From contig CM077595.1 of the NCBI GenBank assembly GCA_039654915.1, positions 47,337,501 to 47,401,500 on the forward strand: a stretch of 64,000 nt of DNA, given 5' to 3'. This DNA comes from Aquilaria yunnanensis. Lineage: Eukaryota > Streptophyta > Magnoliopsida > Malvales > Thymelaeaceae. How positions within the stretch are numbered: the stretch's first letter is position 1; every line of letters begins with the position of its first letter. The translations under genes and the position numbers were made by a program. Under the pieces are notes generated by a model that worked only from the letters and a program-made list of their open reading frames with translations, searched no databases and was not told the DNA's origin. This document shows positions 12,961 through 24,582 of the stretch, one piece after another.

Positions 12961-13740
12961 CTATCATCATGATGATAATCATCATTATCAACCCCATGAG
13001 CAAGGTTTGCCCTTGGCTTAAAAGGTTTTCATATTGCTTCCTCTTTCAGCATTATTGTGCAAAATGTCTTTTCTTTTCAAAAATTAAATAAGGCTTTATC
13101 TTATTGTCATCATCATTGGCAGGATCAGGTTTGGGCATAAAGTTTGGCCTAAACTTTTTGTTGGGTTTCTATTTTGGATTGTACATTTTGGAGTCAATTG
13201 AATTGGTATTGGAGGTAAACTACTTCATTTTAGCAATGCATTGTTCTTTCCTATTGATGTCCTTGAAGATGATGTGACTGATTAAATCTACTAGTGACAA
13301 CTGTATGAGCTTATGATTTAATTATTGCCTATAGTCTTTCCATGATGGTGGTAGCTTTTCGATCAACAATGCAACTACAAACTTATCCTATGACGTGATC
13401 TTTTCACTCTTCAAGTCCTCTAAAAGTTTATGGTACTCATTGATTGGTGACTTGATGTCTTTGTCATCTTCCATCTCCTGCTGATAGAACTTGCCAAACA
13501 TGAACTTTATTTACATACATCTTCTACCATATACTTGAGCAACATGGACTCCCATATCTCTTTGGCTTCCTTGTATTCAATTTAGACATCAAACAATTCC
13601 TTAGATAAAGTTGAAATAATTGTGTCATCATACCATGTCGATACAGGTCTTCGACTCTTACAGCATAGGGTCAAATGGTTTGGATTTAGTTAATGTAAAG
13701 GCCATTTCATGCATGTCTAATAGTATATATATGTGTTATT
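12961..13740 (-). pseudogene. Copia gag remnant
   Basis: On the minus strand, pieces of the copia Gag protein are recognisable despite stops: EYKEAKEIWES near 13580, a KYMVEDVCK segment near 13530, LPPSWKDYRQ near 13345, and a tail DLISHIIFKDINRKEQ near 13275. The LPPSWKD motif is characteristic of plant copia Gag (UBN2-type) proteins. The zinc knuckle is not clear. Gag would have formed the particle. The N-terminus is missing because the gypsy element begins at 13788. Confidence 0.72.
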
Positions 13741-13787
13741 TCCATCTTTTTCAGTTCTCCTCACCAGAAGCTTGGTGAATCATGGAT

Positions 13788-14116
13788 TGGTGACCTGCAT
13801 ACAAAGACAACATCAGGGCCACGGGATCTGTCATCGGGGGAAACCCTCTAACGCTCAAGTCAGACTTCCGGCAAGAAAGGAGTAGCAGAGAAAAAAAGAG
13901 AGCCAACGCATCATACCACATGATTGACAAATATAAGGGGTTTATATAGATAGGGGAGCTCCACGAAATTCATTTTAGGATAGGAATCTCGTAGCTTATC
14001 TTATTGTTTCAAGATAATATTTCTATCTAGATTGAAGTTCTCTTGCAGATCTATTTGAGCCCCCAGCGAGAGCTTCTATTAGCTTTGGGCCTTGGATTTT
14101 GGCTTATTTCCTACCA
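13788..14116 (-). repeat. 3' LTR of element H (329 bp)
   Basis: It begins TGGTGACCTGCAT and ends CTACCA on the plus strand, and aligns with 24269-24582 over its length with moderate divergence. A TATATA core lies near 13945. The LTRs are short compared with the 720-990 bp LTRs of the other Tat elements in the window. Confidence 0.82.
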
Positions 14117-14135
14117 ATAGGCCCCTCATCCTAAG
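14117..14135 (-). other. Polypurine tract of element H
   Basis: The plus strand shows AGGCCCCTCATCC next to the LTR, that is GGATGAGGGGCC on the element strand, immediately before the 3' LTR. Confidence 0.6.
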
Positions 14136-14555
14136 AAAATGTGGGCTAAGGGCCTTGCATTTTTTCTCTAATTTACATCGTTGTTTCCCAAAGAAGAAGG
14201 GCATTTCCTTAAGAGTGGGGTATGAACCTTCATTTTTCTATTACAAGGCTGATACGCTTAAAGTGGTGTCATTTAGCGGAGATGGTGCGATGCCCCTCTT
14301 GCTTCCTAAAAAAGCTTGGCAAAATGTCATCATTCGGCCATTTCCTCCCATTAAGCTTATGCGGCTTTAATACATGGCGGGTGTACTAGTTGGGAAGGAG
14401 GTGACGTGACGTCTATTAACTACACCTCAGGGAAATGACCGGGCATGATCGCTTTGACTGCTATTTGTGGCCACATGTTTTTTTCCTATTGTGTGAGAAT
14501 TTTTCAATTATTGCAATGGCAACTTTGAGGAGGAAACTCACCCATCAAAGGTTTG

Positions 14556-14566
14556 TCTATATATAC
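14556..14566 (+). promoter_or_regulatory. Possible TATA box of the antisense gene in H
   Basis: TCTATATATAC lies upstream of the decayed antisense gene, in the same relative place as the TATA boxes of the A, D, C and E copies. Two TGACG motifs occur near 14402-14411. A G-box was not seen here. Confidence 0.4.
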
Positions 14567-14879
14567 CACAAGGGTTTTCAAATTGTTTTTTCATTGTTTG
14601 GCTGATTTTGCTGCTACTTTTTGCTTTCTTACCGTTTGCTCACTACTAGTTTGTTTGTTTCTCATTGGAGTTCTCCTCTCTTACAATGGATGCCCTTTTT
14701 TCTACATAATCCGGTAATGGGTCCTTGTCATTTGCTTTTGTTTTATTTTCATTTTCTCTTATCACTTTTGCTATTTTTGGGTTTTTTTTGCTATTATTGG
14801 TCATTTTTCCATGCCCCGTTGTGTTGGCGACAGCCCTAATATAACAATCAGTTTTTCTATGTGGCTTCTTTAAAATCAT

Positions 14880-17230
14880 TGTCTAGGGCTGCCGCCAATG
14901 TGGCTGATTCGTCAAAGGTGTTGTTCTTCCCTAATGTAGAGCTGTTAAGGGGGTTGTTACTCAACACAACGAGGGAACCTTGGTGACAAATCTCCACTGA
15001 TACTTTTGGCCTAAACACATTGTGGTTGCCCTTTCTCCTAATAAGGCGTTGAAGGATGGGGGCTTAGAGGGTGGAAATGAAAGGACGAATGTCTTTACTA
15101 TTTTCACCAATTAGTTGCATGCGGGGCTTCGCTTGCCACTCCATCTGCTAGTAGAGCAAATATGTGACTACTACTAGATTCCACCATCGCAGTTGACGCC
15201 TAACTTATTCACCCATATTAATGTGTTTATCATTTGCTATAAGTTGGCAAGAGTGACCCCCTACTGGAGGTGTTCCTCTAGTTTTATATGCTGAACTTGA
15301 GAAAGGACATCGTCTTCTTCCAGATTGCCCCTATTAAGCGGGAGGAAATAAGTCCTTTGCATTCATATCTTGCAAGGACTCGTGGGCAAGGTGGAATGAG
15401 CATTTTTTTTTTCACACTGAAGAAACAAGCCTGGGGTTCCGTTGCAAATTTTTAGATGTGCCTAAGCATGCCATGGTCAAGTCACTGTCGATATATGATG
15501 GCTCGGAGGGCCATTACTCATACTTCAGTTTGATCGGCTGGCTTAAGGAAGTGGTAAGTAACAAAAATTTTATGGAATTGCTCCCCATCCATTATGTGGA
15601 AGTTGATGATACCACCCTAAGGTAGGCAGGAATCAATAGGCCCATCAGTCCTACCTGGAGGTAAAGAATTATTGCAACTAAAAGAAAGGTCAAGAGGGGA
15701 GGTTAGTACCAGACTACAGCCCTCTACTGAGCACAAAAAGTTGTTTCGAATGACTATGGTCTTTTTTCTTGTGAGAAATTGGTGTCCAATCTTGATTTTC
15801 TTGTTTGCGAAAATGAGCAACTGGCAAAATAGTTCATGAAGAAGTGTAAGGGTATCACCTATGTCGTGGCAAAGGCTCAGAAGATTAACCTTCTTCCTAC
15901 CAGCATGGCATATGTTGCGAGGGCCCCTTCATCCAAGCCCCAGCTGGGGTGATAAAGCTTTTTTATTCCTTTCTGAAGGCCTAGCTGATTCATAAAAGGT
16001 CACACCTTCTGGACCTATCGAGAGGCAATGCCCCACGTGAGAGTGGTAGCGGTAGGACATTGTTACACAACTTTTACCATGCTGATTTTATAGGCTTACA
16101 ATCATTCTATGCTAACTATCAATAACTTCAAAGAAGCGTGCAAAGGTGTTTGGTCCGCTCGTTGATGCGGAGCGATACATTGAATTGGTGTAACAAAAGA
16201 AGAAAGTAGTAGGGGAGGTCTCCCATAAGCAAAAGATGGCCTTGAGGCTATCAGAGGACGTCCCTTCCTTTTTACCTCTAGCCCTTACTAAGGAGCTGGC
16301 AAGGGTTGTTCTTGAGAAGGTCCTTTTTGTCCAAAGGGGGCTTTTTGAGCTGAAAGTGGATGATCACTTTCAACCGCACAAGCTAATCCATGTGCAAGGT
16401 CAGGCATAGAGCCAATATTCAAAGTTGAAGGGAGTTGTGCTTAACTAAGTTTTTTATCCTTAATCGGCACTTTCTTGCCAATCCCCATTGGTTAGAAGAC
16501 TCCCAACTGATGAATATGGGTTGCAGCCTTCTCTAGGTATGATTCTTGTTGGTCTTCCTTTGTTTTAAGTGCCTTGTTTGGTTTGGTTTAATGAATTCAG
16601 TTTTTGTAGAAGGCCAACATTGCCAATGGCATGGGGGTTTAATGGTCAGCCTATGGGAAGGCCTTCCAGTCCTAACTTGGGTCTTTACGCAAAAATGTGA
16701 TCTCCTTGAAGAAGGACTTGAGCAATGAACTTAGCACTAGGAGTGCCATTGTCGTTGACCTCAAGCTAGAGAAAGAGGTCAGGGAAGTGAAAGAGGGTAT
16801 TGTGAAAGGGCTTGAAGAGAAGGTGAGAGAGCTACAGAAGACCCTAAAGCTCTCTTAGGGAAGGAAGCTGAGACCCAGAAAGAGGTCATTCGTCTAACAG
16901 CTTTGTTGAAGGTGATAAAGTTCAAAATTGACACCGTTGAGTAGACTTTGCCGATGGATCAATACGCTCCATTGGGCCCTAGGACCATGCTTGGTGAATT
17001 CAGCTCTATCTTGGTCATTACTACAATGCTTTTCATGTAGCACATTGAGTGAGTTGGCTTCATGGCGCATGAGTGCCATCAAAGCATCAGCACCTTTGGA
17101 CTAAGGCCAATGCTCGAGTGAAAGAGCTTTACTTTATTCTCCAGAAGGTAGAAAGGGGCCTTTGAACGAACGCTTTCTTGGAGTTCTAGGAAGGTTTTCT
17201 TTCTTGCCACCTTTAGGTGGAGTGGGCTAC
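14880..17230 (+). pseudogene. Antisense gene (aORF) of element H, decayed
   Basis: Plus-strand sequence, opposite to the H gag-pol, matches the antisense proteins of A, C and D. A stretch near 15085-15215 parallels VTVFRAQLKAGLRYPPPK and NQLPPNSFCYFN of the better copies (here TNVFTIFTN, HAGLRLPLH, QLTPNLFTHIN). A segment near 15355-15430 (CKDSWARWNEHFFFF) parallels TKDSWRGWQQKFFF. Near 16765-16935 a heptad-rich run (KEVREVKEGIVKGLEEKVREL) parallels the C-terminal coiled coil of the others. Stops and frame shifts are abundant and exons could not be set. The function is unknown; from memory the family resembles Pfam 'putative gypsy type transposon' (Transposase_28). Its presence in this divergent element implies that it is an old part of the group. 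Confidence 0.7.
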
Positions 17231-17799
17231 TCCAAACCCGGATCTCTCCTTTCTTTCAGCTTATAATGATTTGGGTTCATATTATGAGTCTTGGCTCCTT
17301 TACTTGGACGTCCATTAAGTAAAAAAGGTAATTTCACCATCATAATGGCCATACAAGTAAGTAACCCTAGTTGTAGGAATCTTTCACAGTTTTCTTAAAG
17401 AAGACCTAAGCTTTTAAATGATTGGGGAGTCTCAATTTACTATTTCTTTTTGTAAAAACACAAATTGTTCAAGAGGAGTGCCTTTTTTGTTCAAGATGTA
17501 GCAAAGTATATTGTGCAATAATATGATTAGGCAAAGTAAGATGACAAATCATCTAAGTGATACTTTCTAGTCAACTTTCTCTCTTTTGAGCTCATCAGCT
17601 CTTAGACCCCACCTCTAAGTTTCCTTGTGACAAGGTAAGGTTTGTCCCAATTCAGCCTTCATGCCCCATGTCCCAGGTTCCTCCCAATCAAATTTGCCAT
17701 AACAAAGGCTAAGCCTCCTACTTGTATATTCTTTTGTTTCATTCTTCGATTATGAGTAAGTGTGACTCACTATTTGAAGGCTTTCATATGAACCCTTGT

Positions 17800-18364
17800 G
17801 TCTTCCCTCAGTTCTCATAGTAGATTAAGGTTCCCTTCAAGTGCTCTGTTATTTTCACTCGAATCATAGGTCAAAGTTTGAAGAATGAGGCAAGAAACTT
17901 CTACAGGGATGAAGGCATTGGTCCCATAGACCATCGCAAAAGGTGACTCTCTAATGACCTTGCAGGGGATTGTTTTATAGTCCCATATGACACTCAAAAA
18001 TTTGTTTGCCCATATTCCCTTGGCTTTACCTAGTCTCTTTTTCTGGCCTTCCTTGATGATCCATTTAGTTGCCTCCATTTGCCTTGTTAGACTATAGATG
18101 AGCAATAGGGGCAAAGTAAAGCTAGATGCCCTTTTCCTCTGCAAATTGATGAACTTCTTGGTGGTTAAATTGCTTGTCATTGTTAGCAATGATGACCCTT
18201 AGGTATCCAAATTGATAAATAATATTCTTCCACAAGAATTTGATGAATTGAAAGTTGTGTGAAGGTTGGAGGCTCTACTTTTACCCACTATGTAAAGTAA
18301 TCTACCACCACAATACAATACTTGACTTGCCCCAAGGCCATAGTGAAGATTTTAGGATCTTATG
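17800..18364 (-). pseudogene. Gypsy integrase remnant of element H
   Basis: The minus-strand reading covers the integrase catalytic core: VVVDYFT near 18310 holds the first aspartate. The second motif reads IIANND near 18190, where the family has ADNG, so the second aspartate is lost. The glutamate motif is readable near 18090 (QMEATKW), and an open stretch continues through GKAKGIWANKF and VYGTNAFIPVE to about 17815. The upstream zinc-binding part is missing, replaced by the block at 18365-19630. The enzyme would join element cDNA to the chromosome; it is inactive. Confidence 0.82.
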
Positions 18365-19630
18365 ATAACATACTTTTATGTTATCTACTCATGTATATGC
18401 CACAGGCATATTTGTTCATTTGAATTCAACATGGATATAGGCATGCATAACATGTTATTTAGCATATCAAGATCACATACATGTTGTGTTAAATAAATCC
18501 TAGCATGCTACTAAGAACATACATAAGAAATGAAACCTAACATGCTACTAAACCAAGAAAAGATGTGCACCTTTCTTCTTGGTTATCTTTGGTGAAAACT
18601 TGAGGGAGAACTTGATCTTAGAGGAGCACCTTGAAGCTTTAAATAGAGATGAACAATCTCTATGTAAATCCACCCACAATGCTCTCAAGAAGTGTTTAAT
18701 ATTTCGGCCTTTAAAGGAAATAGGAGGAGAACAATTTTCTCTCAAGAAAATGAAGCAAATGGAGTGCAAATTTGTGCTTAAAATGGCTGGCCTCTAAAGG
18801 CTATTTATAGATGACCAAAAGGCACACCTTTACACCAAGAAAGGTGTCTTTTAAGCCAAAGAACACTTCCTTTGGCCAAGGGTCATGTATGGTGGCGAAA
18901 ATACATGTCTTTTAGCCAAGGAACACTTCCTTTGGCCTATAACCACCCCATAACTACCTTATGGCCGAATATACATGTCCTTTGAAGTCATAGGACATCA
19001 CTCCTGGTGCAATAACCACCCCAACCACCCTCATGGCCGAATATACATGTCTTTTCACTCAAGGAACACTTCCTTTGGATGAAAAGACATGTTCTTTTAG
19101 CCAATAGTCATCTCTTTTGATGAAGAGACATACCTTTACACAAAAGATGTGTCTCTTGGTGGTTTTGAGCTAAAAGCAAGGTGAGCTGGCACAAAGCTAG
19201 CTCACTATGCTACTTATGCACCATTGAGCTCCTTTGAGCTCCAATCAACCTGCATGAACTAAGATCTAGTTCCCTGAACTCACCTTGAGCTGGAGTTAGC
19301 TACTCTCAGCTGAAGTGAACTGAAATCCAGCTACATTCAGCTACCAAAAGCTGAAGTGAGCTAACTTGAGCTGACTTGAGCCAACTTGAGCTGAAGTCCT
19401 GCTACTTTGAGCTACTTATAGCTGAAGTGAGCTGACTTGAGCTGAAGTCCAGTTACATTCATCTACCAGAAGCTGAAGTGAGCTGACTTGAGCTGACTTG
19501 AGCTAACTTGAGCTGAAGTCCAGCTACTTTGAGCTACTTATAGCTGAAATGAGCTGACTTGAGCTAAAGGGAGCTACTTTTAGCTGCCTTAGATAGTTGT
19601 TCAAGCTAGAGTTAGCTCAATGAGCTCAAA
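18365..19630. other. Foreign block inside H integrase, possibly a solo LTR
   Basis: The integrase reading stops at 18365 and the RNase H to integrase linker reappears at about 19630. The block has no coding domain. It contains repeated runs such as GAACACTTCCTTTGG and ACATGTC (18840-19140) and then the AGCT-rich tandem repeat. A leader-like TATTTATAG lies near 18802. An LTR is plausible, but the ends and a target duplication could not be shown. Confidence 0.45.
19190..19600. repeat. AGCT-rich degenerate tandem repeat
   Basis: Units such as TGAGCTGACTTGAGCTGAAG, CCAGCTAC and TTGAGCTACTTATAGCTGAAG recur in a higher-order pattern of roughly 60-110 bases. The AGCT tetramer appears about every 10 bases. 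Confidence 0.88.
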
Positions 19631-20960
19631 TCCTATCTTAAAAGGATCTTGGTGCACAAAGAATTCCAACACATAGAAAGTGCGCCAATCAGATCTAAAC
19701 CCCATGTAACGAATGGCTAAAGGTCTGCTAAGGCACTTGAGGAGGGCAGCCTCTATATTCTTAAGCTGAGCTGACAATTGTGGCACCATTGGATAAACTA
19801 CTTGGTGTAATTTCTAATTATAGGCTAGAAGGAGCCCTGGCGCAAAGCTTTGTTAGCCAAGGAATTGGCGCCAATGCGTGCCCCACAATCCCCCTAGTGG
19901 ATTTCTTAAAGAACGTGCTACCCCACTTGTGAAGTTAGGCATCGCTGCAAAAGGGAAGTGAACCCTCGTCTGTACAGTTCATCTCCTATAAAAAAGAATC
20001 ATCTAGCTCATATCCTAATCTTCCTTTTTTCTTCAGGGGCTCCATTAAATGCCCTCATCTCAAAGATAAAGTTTGATTGGCTTCCTCCAATTGTCTCTAA
20101 GGACCATAGAGTGTATTAAGTGGACTGAGGGTTTTGTGAGTTCCTTTGTCTCAACCTCCTACCATCCTTTTGAGAGGGCATCTGTCCTAAAATTCTGTAT
20201 CCTTAGGACTTCTACATATGCACAAGGTTAAATGTCTTTATCAAAATTTTCCATAATAAGGTACTTGCAAAGAGTAGGCTTTTTTGCTCTTACTATTCAT
20301 GTGATTTGGTTTACTATAAGCTGGTAGTCACTGTATAGCGATATACATCATACCCTCACTCGACTAGCCATCTGTAGCCCGGCAAAGAGGGCTTCATATT
20401 TAGCTATCTTATTTGTTATGTGAAAGAGAAACTTAACTCCGAGGGTCACTTCTAGGTTGAATGGACCCTTAAGTACAATGCCCACACTTCAATATTTGGG
20501 GTCTTGAGGCCCCATTGATGTACATTTCCCAAGTGGATTTTTCTTCTTTATCCTCCTTTTTGGATTTTTACATTGGCATAATTTCAACCACAAAGTCTAC
20601 TAGGGTTTGTGCTTTTAAAGCCTTCAGGGCTCGTAGTGGATATCATATTCCTCCAACTCAATGCACCATTTGTTAAGTCTACCGGACTTATTTGGCTTTT
20701 GTAAGATATCCTGTAAGGGTAACTTTGTCCTAACAATTATGAAGTGCATCTGAAAGTATGGTTGTAGTTTTTGAGAAGCCATAATGAGGACCAGGACGAC
20801 CAGGACGACCAGGACTACTTTGTGAAGCACAGGATATCTAGGTTCGGCCCCTTGGAAGGTCCAACTAACATAGTATTCTGGTCATTGTTCCAATCCATGC
20901 TCACTAACAAGTACTGCATTGATTGAGCCTTTGATAACAGCTAAGTAAAGCACTAGGGAC
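19631..20960 (-). pseudogene. RNase H, second RNase H-like domain and linker of element H
   Basis: On the minus strand, the RT-linked RNase H is seen near 20760-20630 (PYFQMHFIIVRT, SGRLNKWCIELEEYDI). A second RNase H-like domain, the hallmark of the Tat group, follows near 20510-20250 (WEMYINGASRP, where the family has YVDGS, then KIAKYEALFAGLQ). The linker towards integrase includes RSDWRTFYVLEFF near 19680. The aspartate of the second domain is read as N, and stops are frequent. In working elements these domains remove RNA from the RNA-DNA hybrid. It is contiguous with RT on its right. Confidence 0.78.
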
Positions 20961-21990
20961 TCATTGCGCTTAGGCTATTTTAGTGTTGGGAAATGTCGTA
21001 GGTAGTCTTTTATCTGTTGGAAGGCTTTACGACATTTGTTTGTCCATTCAAAGATCGCCTCTTTCTTTAATATCTGAAGAAAGGGCTTACATTGGTTGCC
21101 AAATCGCGAGACAAACCATCCAACAGTGGTCAACCCCCCCAGCTAGGTTCTAAACGTCCTTTTTGCTCTAAGGATTAGGCATCTTGAGGATGGCCTCAAT
21201 ATTATTTGGGTTTGTGTTTATCCTTCATTCTGAGACCATGTAACCAAGGAATTTAATCCAAATGCAAAAGGTGTATTTATTAGGATTGAGCTTCATATTG
21301 AACTGTCGCATTCTTTGGAATGTGTCCTAGAGGTTATCAAAATGATGCTTTATGGCCCTACTTTTGACAATCATGTCATCTACATAAATTTCTATATTCC
21401 TTCCTATCTAGCCTACAAAGATTCAGTTTATTAGCCTTTGACAGGTGGCCCAAGCATTTTTTAGGCCAAATAGCATTTGTTGGTAACAATAAACTGCTTT
21501 GCCTATTGTAAAAGCCGTTTTCTCTTCATCTTTTGGTCAATATGGATTTGGTGGTAGCTACTGAAAGCATTTAGGAAGGATAGTATTTTGAATTCTTATG
21601 TGGCATGGACCAATTGGATTGTAGAAGGCAGGGGGTATGGATCTTTTGGGCAAGCATTGTTAGGGTTTGTATAGTCGATGCACATGTGCAAGTTCCCATT
21701 CTTCTTTTTTACCAATACTGCATTGGCGAGTCATTCAGGGTATCATACTTCCTAAATAATTCTAGCCTTTAATAGCCTCTCAACTTCTTCTCTAATCAAG
21801 TCTTGTCTTTCTAATGCCATGTTGCACTTTTTCTACTGTACTGGTTAAGCGGAGGGGTCTAGTTGCAATTTATGAGTAGTTATTTTTGAGTTGATCTCGG
21901 GCATCTCATCTAAGGACCATGCAAACACATCTGTATTTGCTCTTAGGAATTGAATAAAATCTATCTTACCTTAGGTGACAGGTTTTTGCC
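20961..21990 (-). pseudogene. Gypsy reverse transcriptase remnant of element H
   Basis: Minus-strand motifs in order: DVFAWSLDEMPEI near 21915, a LIREEVERLL segment near 21795, a CIDYTNPNNACPKDPYPLP stretch near 21665 and the catalytic box YVDDMIVK near 21375. The tail includes FLGYMVSE near 21245. The YVDD residues themselves appear intact, but frames and stops break the gene repeatedly. It would copy the element RNA; it is dead. Confidence 0.82.
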
Positions 21991-22229
21991 AATATTTATT
22001 ATCTTTCCGAGGGCCACTTCTGCGAGCTCGGTGTCCTTAGGTAGGGTTATGCCAACCTTATTTTCTAGAGGCAACTATTTTCTCTTTTCAGCCTCCACTA
22101 GTGTGAGCTCACTTTCTCTAAGCCTTTGTAGGGTCACCGTTTAGGCCTACTATACTGAGGCTTGGTTGACAAAGATAGTTGTGTCCCTAACAAGGGTCAC
22201 AAATAACACCATGGGCCTTTTGATGTCAG

Positions 22230-22640
22230 ACTAGATATGAAATTGCATCTGGGTTAGTTTGTCGAATATGGCATTGTAAGGTGGTAGAACATCTAGGATT
22301 AGCAATTTAGCAATGTGAGAGTCACAAACGAGTTCCCCTTTGTGGTATTTCCCCACCAACATGAAGGGCACCTTAATGGTCCCTATTGTGGGGACATCTT
22401 CCCTTCTTATCCCAAAGGTGGGTCCAACCATAGGGGATAAAAAGGACTTTCTAACCCTTATGTTTTTCAAATAAGTTGGCTAAGATGGCATTGACATTTG
22501 CCCCCATATTCAAGTAAACTCTTTCTATGTCAAAATTGTTAATATAGGCCCTGAATATAAGTGTATCCAAGTGAGGTATAACTATCTGAGATCCATTAGC
22601 CCTTATTAAGGACTTGCTAGGGTTAGTTACCTCTAGTTGG
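22230..22640 (-). pseudogene. Gypsy protease remnant of element H
   Basis: On the minus strand, IPHLDTLIFRAYINNFDIERVY near 22570 leads to the site where gypsy proteases have D-T/S-G (here LNMGANVNAIL near 22510, the aspartate replaced). Further on, VLPPYNAIF near 22275 matches the flap-side motif 'PSSYNAILGR' of A and B. It is short, frame-shifted and inactive. It sits between gag and RT. Confidence 0.7.
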
Positions 22641-22819
22641 GCAATTTCCTACTCTTGTTTCTTTTGAGCCGCTAAGGGCTCTCCTTTGATGATCATGTGG
22701 GCTACCCCAGCTAGGGATCTAGGATTCCTGTGGTTCCTTAGGGATTGTGATTTCCAAGCCTTCGCCTTTGATCATGATCTTCCTCATCATCCCTCTCGCA
22801 AGGCCTATCTTCTTGCTTT

Positions 22820-24200
22820 CAACAAGAGGATGACTGTCTAAACAAATATTTCTTCAGTTTACTTGCCCGAATAATTTCTTTGAACAGCTTTTTTAGTTGC
22901 CAACATTCTTCAGTATCATGGCCCTTATCCTCGTGATATAGTATTTTTAAAGGTCTTTTTTGCCCCAAAGAGACATTGATGGAGGCCATCAAGGAACTTA
23001 GTTTTTCTCTAGGGCTTATAGGATGTTTGATCTTGTCTCTCTCACTGGTGGGAGGACGGGCTCTGGCAACGAGTCACTCCTCCTTCTTTTCCTGGACCTA
23101 CCTTCTTTAGCCTTTAGTTGGTCCTTCGGGTCTGTTAGTTGGTTAAGCTCTTCGGCACGCATATACCATGTGGCTTAATTGAAGAATTCCTCTAATGTTT
23201 TACGGGATTCTTTTGGAGATTCGAGGCCAACCTTTAGTCTGGCACCAACCCCTAGGTAATGGCTACCATGTGTAGCTTTGAAGACAACCCCTGTACCTAT
23301 ATAGCTTCTATGTTAAACCTTCAGACAAAGTTTCTCAGGGGTTCATCAAGACCTTGCCTAATTTTCAACAAATGGCCCACCATTTTTTAGGTCGATTGAC
23401 TCCTTAAGAAGTTTCACAAGAACACTTAGGAAAGGTCCTTAAATGAGGAGAAGGGATGCCCCTCGTTGGTCCTAAACTAGGAGGCAACAGCTCCTGTTAA
23501 TGTAAAGCTGAAGGCCCTACACATAATTGCATCGAAATCCCACTCAAGCTTTATGGATGTAACATACTGCTGCAGATGGTTAACTGGATCAATAAGGAAA
23601 TCATAAAAATCAATTTTAGGCATGCGGAACCCATCAGGGAGTGAGGGGGTTGAGTATCTCATCTGTAAAAGGTTCGAGCCACAAGTACTTCACATTGATT
23701 CTATGTCCAAGACTATTCATCAGGGGCTTAGGAGCCTATATGCGCTACTCTATCTAGTCAAGTTTCTATAGGATAGAACAAATGTTGCTGCCTAGGGTTC
23801 CTTCGAAACTGTCTAGGGATGACTACCATTCATGGGCCTACATCCTTGGGGGCTGGTCTCAAGGAGGAGCCAACCGTGGCTCTTCCGGCACCAGACGGCT
23901 TTCAGTGGCCTCCTCTAGAACCCTCGACAAGGCTTTCCAGATTTCCTGGTACAATGTTGCCCTTGGTTACTCAAACAGGGTATGTTGCAAGGCCTAAAAT
24001 TTTTCCTCATTCAGCGATGCGGAGCCCTTTCCCTAGCAGGGGTCCTTCTAGAGCACCACGGGGTCTTCCAGATCAATCCTTTAGGGTACTTTGCCGCTTG
24101 TGGGCCCATAGGGCCCAGCAAGGCGATGGCTCTCCTACTCATTCTTTGACAAGTCTTGGTTCTCCAAGCATGATCTGCGAGTATTCACCATGTTTCCCAT
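22820..24200 (-). pseudogene. Gypsy gag remnant of element H
   Basis: Minus-strand segments match the Retrotrans_gag domain: DGFRMPKIDFYD near 23625, DPVNHLQQYVTS near 23585, FKDLS and FLRSQST near 23420, VGHLLKIRQG near 23370 and an ECxQLKKLFKEII stretch near 22880, which in the family belongs to the nucleocapsid end. Upstream (24200-24139) there is an open leader. Stops and frame changes are common. Gag would form the particle. Confidence 0.72.
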
Positions 24201-24268
24201 AAATTGCGCCTATTAGATAATTTATGAGATCGTATGGACCTAGCTTAGAAACCTCGTTAATTAGGGAT

Positions 24269-24582
24269 TGATGACCTACATGCAAAGAAAATGTTAGGGC
24301 CCCGAGATGTGTCCCCGGGGGAAACCCTCTAATGCTCAAGTCAAGCTTTCGGCAATAAGGGAGTAGCAGAGAGAGAGCCAGTCTCAGGATTGGAAAATGA
24401 AGGTGTTTATATAGCTAGGGGAAGCTCTTGGGAATTCAATTTAGGATAGGAATCTTGTAGCTTATTCTGTAATTTCAAGATACTGTTTCCATCCAAGGTG
24501 GAATTCCCTTGCAGTTTTATTTGGGCCCCCAGCAGAAGCTTCCATTAGATTTGGGCCTTAGATTTGAGCCTATTTCCTACCA
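24269..24582 (-). repeat. 5' LTR of element H (~314 bp)
   Basis: It starts TGATGACCTACATGC and ends TTCCTACCA, matching 13788-14116. The sequence just left of it does not show the usual TTTGGCGCC primer site, so that site is degraded or different. Confidence 0.8.

Larger units (their letters stand above)
8300..13787 (-). mobile_element. Decayed Ty1-copia element, minus strand
   Basis: Read on the minus strand the order is gag (13.7-13.0 kb), protease (12.9-12.6 kb), integrase (11.1-10.3 kb), RT and RNase H (10.05-8.6 kb). That is the Ty1-copia order, with integrase before RT. All domains carry many stops and frameshifts. A foreign block at 11263-12609 separates protease from integrase. The gag end is cut by the gypsy element starting at 13788. 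The LTRs were not located, so the left limit is approximate. It differs in sequence from the copia element at 2018-5136. Confidence 0.82.
13788..24582 (-). mobile_element. Gypsy element H (Tat-like), minus strand, decayed
   Basis: Two similar terminal repeats (13788-14116 and 24269-24582) bracket, on the minus strand, gag, protease, RT, RNase H, a second RNase H-like domain and integrase. The extra RNase H and a plus-strand open reading region (antisense to pol) between integrase and the 3' LTR place it in the Tat group of Ty3-gypsy. Many stops and lost catalytic residues show that it is old. It interrupts the gag end of the copia element on its left. No matching target-site duplication was found, so a deletion at one edge is possible. 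A separate block at 18365-19630 sits in its integrase region. Confidence 0.85.

Noticed and set aside
14621..14839. Hydrophobic ORF upstream of the antisense gene in H
   Set aside because: It is T- and C-rich leader sequence; the hydrophobic residues come from the base composition.
20780..20822. Repetitive protein start VVLVVLVVLVL as a membrane segment
   Set aside because: It comes from a short GGACGACCA repeat in the decayed RNase H frame of H and is not a real N-terminus.
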